DNA of 11,605 bases from Oscillospiraceae bacterium. Its GTDB lineage: Bacteria > Bacillota > Clostridia > Christensenellales > Aristaeellaceae. The translations under genes were made by a program, and so were the position numbers. The stretch lies in assembly GCA_031266295.1 (NCBI GenBank), contig JAISBH010000123.1, positions 1-11,605 of the forward strand, written 5' to 3'. Below are positions 1 to 5,129 of the stretch, piece after piece. The number at the start of each line of letters is the position of its first letter. The stretch's first letter is position 1. The notes below the pieces were generated by a model. It saw only the letters and a list, made by a program, of their open reading frames with translations. It made no database searches and was not told the origin of the DNA.

Positions 1-2
1 AT

Positions 3-230
3 GAGCCGGACGAGCATCCCTCCACATTCCGCGAATTCCTGGAAAAGCATGGGCAAGGCGTGCATCATTTAGGGTTCGAGGTGGGCGATCGGCGCGACGC
101 AATCATCGGGGAACTGGAGAGCAAGGGTTATGGGATGCGTACGATCGGTTATTATCCCGGCAGCAGCTGGACCATTGTCGACAGCGAGGGTAACCTGGGC
201 GTCAACCTGAACATAAAGCCGAAACGATAA
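3..230 (+). CDS. VOC (glyoxalase/epimerase-fold) family protein, C-terminal part
   Basis: An open frame runs in from the left edge and ends at TAA 228-230, giving the last 75 residues; the start lies outside the window. The pattern GVHHLGFEVGD (fragment residues 19-29), then a helix ending ELESKGY, then SSWTIVDSEGNLGV, matches the second beta-alpha-beta-beta-beta half of the vicinal oxygen chelate fold used by methylmalonyl-CoA epimerases, glyoxalases and relatives. One of the two histidines at 21-22 would be a metal ligand. The C-terminal strand reads GVNLNI where many relatives have G-x-x-I-E-L, so the usual Glu metal ligand appears to be Asn70. The next gene starts 14 bases downstream on the same strand, so the two are probably co-transcribed. 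The substrate cannot be inferred. Confidence 0.75.
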   Translation, partial: EPDEHPSTFREFLEKHGQGVHHLGFEVGDRRDAIIGELESKGYGMRTIGYYPGSSWTIVDSEGNLGVNLNIKPKR

Positions 231-244
231 GGTAGGGTAAATGC

Positions 245-1123
245 ATGAATGTTGTCACTGAACGTAAGCCATTCTTTGTCAGGGACGCGGTTTCGTACCT
301 GGAGGTTATCGACATCGAGACGGGCAATGTCAGGACGCTGGCGGAATTCGATCACTGCGTCGAGGCTCCAAACTGGACGCGCTACGGTAAGCGGTTGATA
401 TTCAACGATCGGGGCCGCATCAATTCGTACGAAATGGATACCGGCGCGATGACTGAAATCGACACGGGGTTCTGTACACAATGCAACAACGACCATGTGT
501 TGTCTGCCGATGGAACCATGATAGGGGTTAGCCATCATACCATAGAGGATGGTCAATCAAGGGTGTATGTGATACCGTTTGACACAGGCGTTCCGGTGTT
601 GGCGACGCCTATCGCGCCCAGTTACCTGCACGGCTGGTCGCCGGATGGTGGAACGCTGGCATACTGCGCCGAGCGTAATGGCGAGTATGACATATATACG
701 ATTCCGGTAGGAGGCGGCGAGGAGGTGCGGCTCACGTTTGAGCCGGGGCTTAGCGATGGGCCGGAATACACGCCGGACGGGCGGTACATATGGTTCAATT
801 CAGTGCGCGGAGGATTGATGCAGTTGTATCGCATGAAGGCCGATGGTTCGGAGCAGACGCGAATGACCTGGGACGGACGCAACGACTGGTTCGCTCATCT
901 GTCGCCGGACGGAAGGATGGTCGCATATATATCATACCTGGCGAGCGAGGTGAAGCCGGGCGATCATCCGGCAAACAAGCATGTAGAGATCCGTTTGATG
1001 CCGACGGAAGGCGGCGAACCGACAACGCTGATAACGCTGTTCGGCGGTCAAGGCACGCTCAACGTCAACTCATGGGCGCCGGATTCCAAACGGCTGGCGT
1101 TCGTAAGGTATAAGGAGGGGTAG
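245..1123 (+). CDS. TolB-like (PD40/WD40-like) beta-propeller protein
   Basis: This 292-residue protein has no signal peptide or membrane segment, so it is probably cytoplasmic, unlike periplasmic TolB. It carries repeated propeller motifs of the PD40 type: GWSPDGGTLAY (about 129-139), YTPDGRYIWFNS (about 175-186), LSPDGRMVAY (about 219-228) and WAPDSKRLAF (about 277-286). Blade-connecting strands such as YDIYTIPVGGGEEVRLT and YRMKADGSEQTRMT lie between them. The motifs CNNDH, NDWFAH and GGQGTLNV are typical of a roughly 290-residue TolB-family group that I recognise from Bacillota and Bacteroidota, so it looks full length. The ATG at 245 is preceded by GGTAGG (231-236), while the ATG at 241 is out of frame and stops quickly. 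No enzyme activity is established for the group; a ligand or carbohydrate-related role is only a guess. A repeat array follows directly. Confidence 0.85.
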   Translation: MNVVTERKPFFVRDAVSYLEVIDIETGNVRTLAEFDHCVEAPNWTRYGKRLIFNDRGRINSYEMDTGAMTEIDTGFCTQCNNDHVLSADGTMIGVSHHTIEDGQSRVYVIPFDTGVPVLATPIAPSYLHGWSPDGGTLAYCAERNGEYDIYTIPVGGGEEVRLTFEPGLSDGPEYTPDGRYIWFNSVRGGLMQLYRMKADGSEQTRMTWDGRNDWFAHLSPDGRMVAYISYLASEVKPGDHPANKHVEIRLMPTEGGEPTTLITLFGGQGTLNVNSWAPDSKRLAFVRYKEG

Positions 1124-1152
1124 GGGGGCACGACGCTCCCTCTGTCGCCGGG

Positions 1153-1206
1153 GAACCCCCTCTGCCGCTGCGGCGGCATCTCCCCCTAGGGGGGCGATGA
1201 GGGTTG
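1153..1206 (+). repeat. REP-like 54-base element, copy 1
   Basis: The element runs from GAACCCCCTC to GATGAGGGTTG. It contains two hairpins: GCCGC-TGCG-GCGGC and CCCCC-TA-GGGGG. The outer AACCC and GGGTT ends can also pair. This copy has the C-G version of the variable pair in hairpin 1. Confidence 0.85.
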
Positions 1207-1253
1207 GAGGGACGGGTTGCGTTACGCGATAGACTATCGGACACAACCGTGGG

Positions 1254-1307
1254 GAACCCCCTCTGTCGCTGCGGCGACATCTCCCCCTATGGGGGCGATG
1301 AGGGCTG
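1254..1307 (+). repeat. REP-like 54-base element, copy 2
   Basis: It has the same architecture as copy 1 and lies exactly 101 bases downstream of it. Hairpin 1 is GTCGC-TGCG-GCGAC (the T-A version). Hairpin 2 has loop TAT. The outer 3' end reads GGGCTG rather than GGGTTG. Confidence 0.85.
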
Positions 1308-1316
1308 GAGGGACGG

Positions 1317-1472
1317 GTTGCGTTACGCGATAGACTCTAAAGCACAATTGTTGGCCGAAACCGACGGCTTGTGTGCAAACGATGGTCCAGGCTTCGCCTG
1401 GACCATCGTGATACACAATCTACCGGCTTCGGACTGCCGGTTTTACCTGGATAGTCTATCTCGTAACGCAAC
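1317..1472. repeat. Large palindrome with 14-bp perfect apex stem
   Basis: The left arm begins GTTGCGTTACGCGATAGAC (1317-1335) and the right arm ends with its near-exact reverse complement (about 1450-1472). The intervening bases are a more diverged inverted match. The centre is a perfect stem: 1379-1392 pairs with 1396-1409 around the loop TTC. All arms share one symmetry axis near 1394. REP-like copies 2 and 3 lie outside the arms as an outer inverted pair. A second, partial copy of the apex and right arm is at 4752-4845. Confidence 0.85.
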
Positions 1473-1509
1473 AGGTTCCTTCGTTGCTTGCGAACCACAT
1501 CGTAACCGA

Positions 1510-1563
1510 CAACCCTCATCGCCCCCCTAGGGGGAGATGTCGCCGCAGCGACAGAGGGGGTTC
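1510..1563 (-). repeat. REP-like 54-base element, copy 3
   Basis: This is the reverse complement of the element seen at 1153 and 1254. It has the T-A version of hairpin 1 (GTCGC/GCGAC) and hairpin 2 with CTAG at its centre. It forms the outer inverted partner of copy 2 around the palindrome at 1317-1472. Confidence 0.85.
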
Positions 1564-1574
1564 TCCAGGGGGGC

Positions 1575-1619
1575 GGGAGGGGGACGAGAGTCCCCTTCCC
1601 GAAGGCGCAGATGCGCCGC
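1575..1619. repeat. Repeat module A, copy 1
   Basis: GGGAGGGGGACG (1575-1586) and CTTCCCGAAGGCGCAGATGC (from 1595) recur in the same order at 4660-4727. Read on the minus strand just past the catalase stop, it forms GGCGC-ATCT-GCGCC and GGGGAC-TCTC-GTCCCC hairpins. These could mark the 3' end of the catalase transcript, but there is no U-tract. Confidence 0.7.
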
Positions 1620-1633
1620 CGCACCGCCTCCGT

Positions 1634-3163
1634 TTACTTAAAGACGTCCGGTCTTGTGGCTTGGTTCAACGCATCATTGTCCAGCTTCGCCAGCTCTTTT
1701 GCTCGCTCAAGATCTAGGCCGCATCCGGCACAGAAGCGAGCGCCATAGTCCGGATCAGCATTCAAACAATGAGCGGCGTGCCTGTACTTGATGTTCATGG
1801 TCACGGGCATGATCTCGTGACAGGTGTTATTTATAAGCGCCTGTTTCTTATCTTCCGTTATCAGCCGATATAAATCCCCCGCTTGCCGGAAACAATCATC
1901 TGTCGGATCGTCCTTAAAGTCAAACCTCCACGTAGCGCCGTCTACCTCCAGCGGCGGTTCCGCCGCCCCTGGCTGTGGCGTCCACGTGTCATAACTGTTG
2001 GGCGAGTAGGCGATGGCGCGGCCATAGTTGCCATCCGTACGCATCGTACCGTCCCTATGAGAATCCGTGACGACTGCGTTCTTCGCCTGGTTTACTGGAA
2101 TAAGGTTGCTGTTAACGCCCAGTCGGTAACGATGCGCATCCCCATAGGCGAAAAGACGGCCCTGCAGCAGCTTATCCGGCGAGAACCCGATCCCCGGTAC
2201 GACGTGCGCTGGGGCGAACGCGGCCTGCTCCACCTCGGCGAAGAAATTCTCCGGCATGCGGTTCAGCTCCAGAATCCCCACGTCGATCAATGGATAATCC
2301 TTGTGCCGCCAAACCTTTGTAACGTCAAACGGATTGACGTCGTGATGCTTCGCCTGCTCCTCCGTCATCACTTGGATGGAGAGCGTCCAGCGCGGGAAAT
2401 CACCGCGCTCGATGGACTCGTATAGATCGCGGCCATGACTCTCGCGATCGTTCGCGATTACCGCCGACGCCTCCGCGTTTGTCAGATTCTGGATGCCTTG
2501 ATGCGTTGTGAAGTGGAACTTGCACCAAACGCGCTCGTTCTTCTCATTGTAGAGCGCATATGCGTGCTCGCCGAAAAAGTGCATGTGCCGGAAAGATTTT
2601 GGAATGCCCCGGTCGCTCATGGTGATGGTCACTTGGTGAAACGACTCCGGCAGCATTGTCCAGTAATCCCAGTTGTTCTGCGGGGAACGAATTCCCGTAT
2701 GGGGATCCCTCTTAATGGCGCGGTTTAGACCCGGGAAGTCAAACGCGTCTCGCATGAAGAAAACCGGTGTGTTGTTGCCAACGAGATCCCAGTTGCCGTC
2801 CTCTGTATAGAACTTTGTGGCGACGCCGCGAATATCGCGCTCCGCGTCCGCCGCGCCACGCTCGCCCGCCACTGTCGAGATACGCATGAAGACTTCAGTC
2901 TTCTTCCCTGGTTGCAGAACCTTAGCCTTCGTATATTTGGATATGTCGTGCGTTACTGTAAAATCACCGTACGCGCCCCAGCCTTTGGCGTGCATCCGCC
3001 GTTCCGGGATCACTTCGCGGTTAAAGTGCGCAAGCTTTTCAATCAGCCAGACGTCTTGCATCAAGGCCGGCCCGCGCGGGCCTACCGTCATCGTGTTTTC
3101 ATTGTTAGGCACAGGCGCACCGACTTCGTTCGTCAGTTTCTGGGTATTCAGTTTCAGTTCCAT
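1634..3163 (-). CDS. katA: Monofunctional haem catalase
   Basis: This 509-residue enzyme converts hydrogen peroxide to water and oxygen in the cytoplasm. The length fits the small-subunit clade of typical catalases. The catalytic His lies in RRMHAKGWGAYG (His58), the distal Asn in DLVGNNTPVFFMRD (Asn130/131), and the proximal haem-ligand Tyr in GRLFAYGDAHRYRLG (Tyr340). The ATG at 3163 is preceded six bases away by AAAGGAGA (3170-3177). It starts 74 bases after the membrane-protein gene on the same strand, and I could not identify a convincing promoter or PerR box in that gap, so read-through from upstream is possible. An odd feature is the C-terminal tail, which carries HAAHC and then FCAGCGLD (Cys478 and Cys481), a CxxC pair where I would expect a non-cysteine G-L-G-L-type segment. 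The family assignment is essentially certain; the gene symbol is by family. Confidence 0.97.
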   Translation of the reverse strand: MELKLNTQKLTNEVGAPVPNNENTMTVGPRGPALMQDVWLIEKLAHFNREVIPERRMHAKGWGAYGDFTVTHDISKYTKAKVLQPGKKTEVFMRISTVAGERGAADAERDIRGVATKFYTEDGNWDLVGNNTPVFFMRDAFDFPGLNRAIKRDPHTGIRSPQNNWDYWTMLPESFHQVTITMSDRGIPKSFRHMHFFGEHAYALYNEKNERVWCKFHFTTHQGIQNLTNAEASAVIANDRESHGRDLYESIERGDFPRWTLSIQVMTEEQAKHHDVNPFDVTKVWRHKDYPLIDVGILELNRMPENFFAEVEQAAFAPAHVVPGIGFSPDKLLQGRLFAYGDAHRYRLGVNSNLIPVNQAKNAVVTDSHRDGTMRTDGNYGRAIAYSPNSYDTWTPQPGAAEPPLEVDGATWRFDFKDDPTDDCFRQAGDLYRLITEDKKQALINNTCHEIMPVTMNIKYRHAAHCLNADPDYGARFCAGCGLDLERAKELAKLDNDALNQATRPDVFK

Positions 3164-3237
3164 AATGCGTCTCCTTTCAATTTAGACAAAATGTTTGCGA
3201 GATCTTTCGAACAGGCCCTAATGCTTAATCACACGAT

Positions 3238-3909
3238 TCAGCGGGTAAGCTGCAGGTACATCACGGTCATCCAGACGTACACGAGCGTTTTGGGGATCAT
3301 TAGCATACCGCGCTTGGGGTGGCGGCCATCGTCTAGTGCGACGGGCAGGTAGAACGCGAAGCTTAGCAGGATCGCGAGGGGCATTGGCTTTAATGGGTTG
3401 AGAGACGCGCTCCGCTGGGCGAGGAAAGCGGCGGCAAGCAGCGCGCCCATCATGGCGAACGGGAGGTTTCGATAGAGAGGAAATCGACCGGAAGGCGCGC
3501 CTGACAACCAATGGTTCCCAGGAAACGCGAGCAGCAGGAGCCGGATCACTGCCAAGATGATGAAAACGATCCAGCCTGTCATCCATACAGCCGCAGCGTT
3601 GTCAAGCGAATAGGAGTAAACTCGGGCAAATCCGTACGCAACCATCACATAGTATAGCGTCATCGTGACGGACGCCGCGAGCCTGCCCGCACCCTTTGCC
3701 CGCACCAGCGCGGCGGAAGACGGATGGGCGAAAGCGAACATACGGGGGATTAAGTGGCACGCGTCCCCGACGAAAAGCGTCAGAGTGGCCGCGCCGAAGA
3801 TCCATCGCGCGCTATTATGCCCCGACCTAAGCAGCAGGCAGGACGCGATCAGCGCGAACATGAGATACGCGCTATCAAAGATTGTCTCAAACACGCGTAC
3901 GTGGCGCAT
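3238..3909 (-). CDS. Seven-helix integral membrane protein of unknown function
   Basis: I do not recognise this gene as a named family. From the ATG at 3909 it is 223 residues with about seven hydrophobic segments (near residues 12-28, 36-52, 78-96, 108-130, 148-166, 176-192 and 203-220). Notable conserved-looking polar motifs are VFETIFDSAYL at the N-terminus and GDACHLIPR (48-56) at the end of helix 2, which could hold a functional His or ligand. The reading frame is open upstream to a GTG at 3978. I prefer 3909 because AAGGGGGG (3919-3926) lies nine bases before it and the upstream candidates lack a ribosome binding site. It lies between the DUF4491 gene (87-base gap) and catalase (74-base gap) on the same strand, and may share their transcript. 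A sensor or small-molecule transport role would be speculation. Confidence 0.75.
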   Translation of the reverse strand: MRHVRVFETIFDSAYLMFALIASCLLLRSGHNSARWIFGAATLTLFVGDACHLIPRMFAFAHPSSAALVRAKGAGRLAASVTMTLYYVMVAYGFARVYSYSLDNAAAVWMTGWIVFIILAVIRLLLLAFPGNHWLSGAPSGRFPLYRNLPFAMMGALLAAAFLAQRSASLNPLKPMPLAILLSFAFYLPVALDDGRHPKRGMLMIPKTLVYVWMTVMYLQLTR

Positions 3910-3996
3910 ATTCACACGCCCCCCTTCTCTCGCCGCGTACTCGCGGCAGGCGATGTTCATCGAGGTGTACAACGACACAATCTCACACCCGGCGCG

Positions 3997-4335
3997 TTAC
4001 TTCAGTTGCGTTAACTCTGCCTTCCGGGACAGTTCGTATTCACGATCGCACGCCAGACGTTTGGGATTTGCCGGAAACCAGCCCTTGCGGACACGCTCGG
4101 TTTGCTTCTTTAGTTCGCCGATGGTCCACAGGCACGTGAAGCCAAAGATAGCCAGCGCGGCTGAAGCGACGGTATGCCTGACCCACAACGAGACGGCGGC
4201 TGCGGCTATACCTACCACAAGGAATATGGGCCATATCCTCTCGGAAAAATGATACTCGCCCTTAACGGTAATACCGTGAAACAACCCGATAACACAAAAC
4301 ACGATCGCCCCGATGATAATCCCTTCCCAACTCAC
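3997..4335 (-). CDS. DUF4491 family small membrane protein
   Basis: This 112-residue protein starts with GTG. The core VSWEGIIIGAIVFCVIGLFH, then KGEYHFSERIWPIFLVVG, FGFTCLWTIGELKKQ and ERVRKGWFPANPKR, matches the DUF4491 pattern: three hydrophobic segments followed by a basic tail ending in a GWFP-NP-R motif. Family members are about 100 residues, so this is complete, with a slightly long charged C-terminus. The frame is open upstream to an ATG at 4419. The GTG at 4335 is better because AAGGAGG (4344-4350) sits eight bases before it, family homology begins there, and the 4419 ATG overlaps a putative promoter -10. The function of DUF4491 is unknown. It is the first gene of a minus-strand group with the seven-helix protein and catalase. 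Confidence 0.85.
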   Translation of the reverse strand: MSWEGIIIGAIVFCVIGLFHGITVKGEYHFSERIWPIFLVVGIAAAAVSLWVRHTVASAALAIFGFTCLWTIGELKKQTERVRKGWFPANPKRLACDREYELSRKAELTQLK

Positions 4336-4343
4336 CCGCACGC

Positions 4344-4350
4344 CCTCCTT
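4344..4350 (-). promoter_or_regulatory. Ribosome binding site fixing the GTG start of the DUF4491 gene
   Basis: AAGGAGG on the minus strand lies eight bases before GTG 4335. It supports this start over the in-frame ATG at 4419, which has no comparable site. Confidence 0.75.
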
Positions 4351-4414
4351 GCCCGATTCATACATTCCTGCATTCGCTTCTAGCCAAAATAGGATCCTTT
4401 TCATTGGCAACATT

Positions 4415-4442
4415 ATCATACCCCGTGTGATGGGCGTTGAAA
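4415..4442 (-). promoter_or_regulatory. Possible promoter for the DUF4491-membrane protein-catalase group
   Basis: On the minus strand, TTTCAA (4437-4442) and TATGAT (4415-4420) are separated by 16 bases. The -10 is good and the -35 is weak. It would give a leader of about 70 bases before the GTG start at 4335. Confidence 0.4.
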
Positions 4443-4640
4443 CAGAATTTCAGAAATTTGGTGATTTAAGTGCGATTGGTTATAGTGGGATTCCACCAGG
4501 GAGTTGAATAGGACGATGGTACGGCGCTGTTCGATTTGCGGATCTAATGCGCTTTAAGTTTGTGGCGCCCCGCCACTATGGTGTGAGTTGTCAACTTTTT
4601 TATAGCGTTTTTACGGGCGGGGCACTTTGTGGTTCTTCGT
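4443..4640. other. Non-coding stretch upstream of the DUF4491 gene
   Basis: I find no gene or recognisable RNA here. The only clear structure is a perfect 6-bp hairpin, GTGGCG-CCC-CGCCAC (4562-4576), followed by a short AT-rich tract (AGTTGTCAACTTTTTT, 4586-4601). In the plus direction these could form a weak terminator, but neither hairpin is directly joined to the T-run in a convincing way. Confidence 0.4.
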
Positions 4641-4659
4641 TCCAAACCCGGGGGAGGTC

Positions 4660-4727
4660 GGGAGGGGGACGTGAGTTGAGCGTAGCGAGGGCGCGCAGCG
4701 CACTTCCCGAAGGCGCGGATGCGCCGC
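4660..4727. repeat. Repeat module A, copy 2
   Basis: GGGAGGGGGACG (4660-4671) and CTTCCCGAAGGCGCGGATGC (from 4703) match the module at 1575-1619, with about 23 additional bases between the two blocks. It is in the same orientation as copy 1. Confidence 0.7.
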
Positions 4728-4751
4728 GCTATCCGCCCTTTCGAAACTTGA

Positions 4752-4845
4752 CCAGGCTTCGCCTGGACCATCGTGACACACATTCCATCGGCTTCGGTCA
4801 TCCGGTTGTACCTGGATAGTCTGTTCCGGAGCGCAACCCGTTCCC
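4752..4845. repeat. Partial second copy of the palindrome apex and right arm
   Basis: CCAGGC-TTC-GCCTGG then ACCATCGTGA, a CGGCTTCGG segment and ACCTGGATAGTCT align in order with 1387-1472. The left half of the apex stem (CGATGGT) is lost and the arm is diverged, so this copy can no longer form the full palindrome. Confidence 0.75.
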
Positions 4846-4848
4846 CTT

Positions 4849-4883
4849 CCTATGTCACCCCCGTAAGGGTGGAGATGTCGCCG
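4849..4883 (-). repeat. Truncated REP-like element
   Basis: The segment TATGTCACCCCCGTAAGGGT followed by GGAGATGTCGCCG matches the first two thirds of a reverse-orientation element and stops inside hairpin 1, where the next copy begins. Its hairpin 2 reads CACCC/GGGTG instead of CCCCC/GGGGG, so the stem is kept despite the base change, though the alignment here is loose. Confidence 0.6.
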
Positions 4884-4886
4884 AGA

Positions 4887-4940
4887 GAACCCCCTCTGCC
4901 GCTGCGGCGGCATCTCCCCCTAAGGGGGCGATGAGGGTTG
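4887..4940 (+). repeat. REP-like 54-base element, copy 4
   Basis: This is a full-length forward copy with the C-G version of hairpin 1 (GCCGC/GCGGC) and loop TAA in hairpin 2. Confidence 0.85.
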
Positions 4941-4987
4941 TCGGCTGCCACGAAGCTTACAAACCTTGTGACCCACGCCGTAAACGA

Positions 4988-5041
4988 CAACCCTCATCGC
5001 CCCCCTAGGGGGAGATGTCGCCGCAGCGACAGAGGGGGTTC
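4988..5041 (-). repeat. REP-like 54-base element, copy 5
   Basis: This is a full-length reverse copy with the T-A version of hairpin 1. It is the inverted partner of copy 4, and both inner ends extend the match by TCG/CGA. Confidence 0.85.
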
Positions 5042-5064
5042 CTCCGTCGCCATAGACGCTGCAA

Positions 5065-5107
5065 CAACAAAGGGCGCTCCCTCATGCAGTGGAACACCCC
5101 TTTGTTG
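5065..5107 (-). terminator. Possible stem-loop terminator after the FAD oxidoreductase gene
   Basis: CAACAAAGGG (5065-5074) and CCCTTTGTTG (5098-5107) form a perfect 10-bp inverted repeat around a 23-base loop, starting 23 bases past the operon's last stop codon. There is no U-run after the stem, so it may be a 3' stabilising or Rho-type end rather than a classical intrinsic terminator. Confidence 0.45.
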
Positions 5108-5129
5108 AACCCAGTGTTATAACCTGCGC

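Larger units (their letters stand above)
1124..1633. repeat. Palindromic repeat array 1 between convergent genes
   Basis: This 510-base stretch carries no credible gene. It holds three full 54-base REP-like elements (two forward, one reverse), a tandem duplication of about 83 bases at an offset of 101 (1153-1235 and 1254-1336), a large palindrome centred near 1394, and a module at 1575-1619 that recurs at 4660-4727. The segment at 1136-1150 (CCCTCTGTCGCCG) looks like a degraded start of another element. The array sits where the TolB-like gene and the catalase gene converge, so both transcripts would end in it. Its hairpins may therefore act as transcript ends or 3' stabilisers, although no hairpin is followed by a clear U-tract. 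Confidence 0.85.
4648..5041. repeat. Palindromic repeat array 2
   Basis: This array is made of the same modules as array 1 in a different order: module A (4660-4727), a partial apex and right arm (4752-4845), a truncated reverse REP-like copy (about 4849-4883), then a full forward copy (4887-4940) and a full reverse copy (4988-5041). The last two form an inverted pair separated by 47 bases. No credible coding sequence is present. Confidence 0.85.

Noticed and set aside
1..72. Short frame starting at the ATG at base 1
   Set aside because: It ends at TAG 70-72 and competes with the VOC frame, which has clear family motifs through the same bases.
1124..1633. CRISPR array
   Set aside because: Repeats are inverted as well as direct, spacing is irregular, spacers are repeated sequence and no cas genes are nearby.
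1204..1717. Several short frames inside repeat array 1 on both strands
   Set aside because: They read straight through palindromic repeats (R/P/S-rich translations) and one runs into the catalase gene; none has a convincing start.
1883..2425. 180-residue plus-strand open frame opposite catalase
   Set aside because: It is antisense to an unambiguous catalase, shows no recognisable motif, and arises from third-position GC bias.
3164..3237. PerR box or strong promoter in front of catalase
   Set aside because: No match to the AT-rich PerR palindrome or a good -35/-10 pair was found in the 74-base gap.
3754..4252. Plus-strand frames opposite the seven-helix and DUF4491 genes
   Set aside because: They are antisense to hydrophobic, motif-bearing proteins and lack ribosome binding sites.
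4544..4913. Short frames over repeat array 2
   Set aside because: They are translations of the repeats and the GC-rich module, with no family resemblance.
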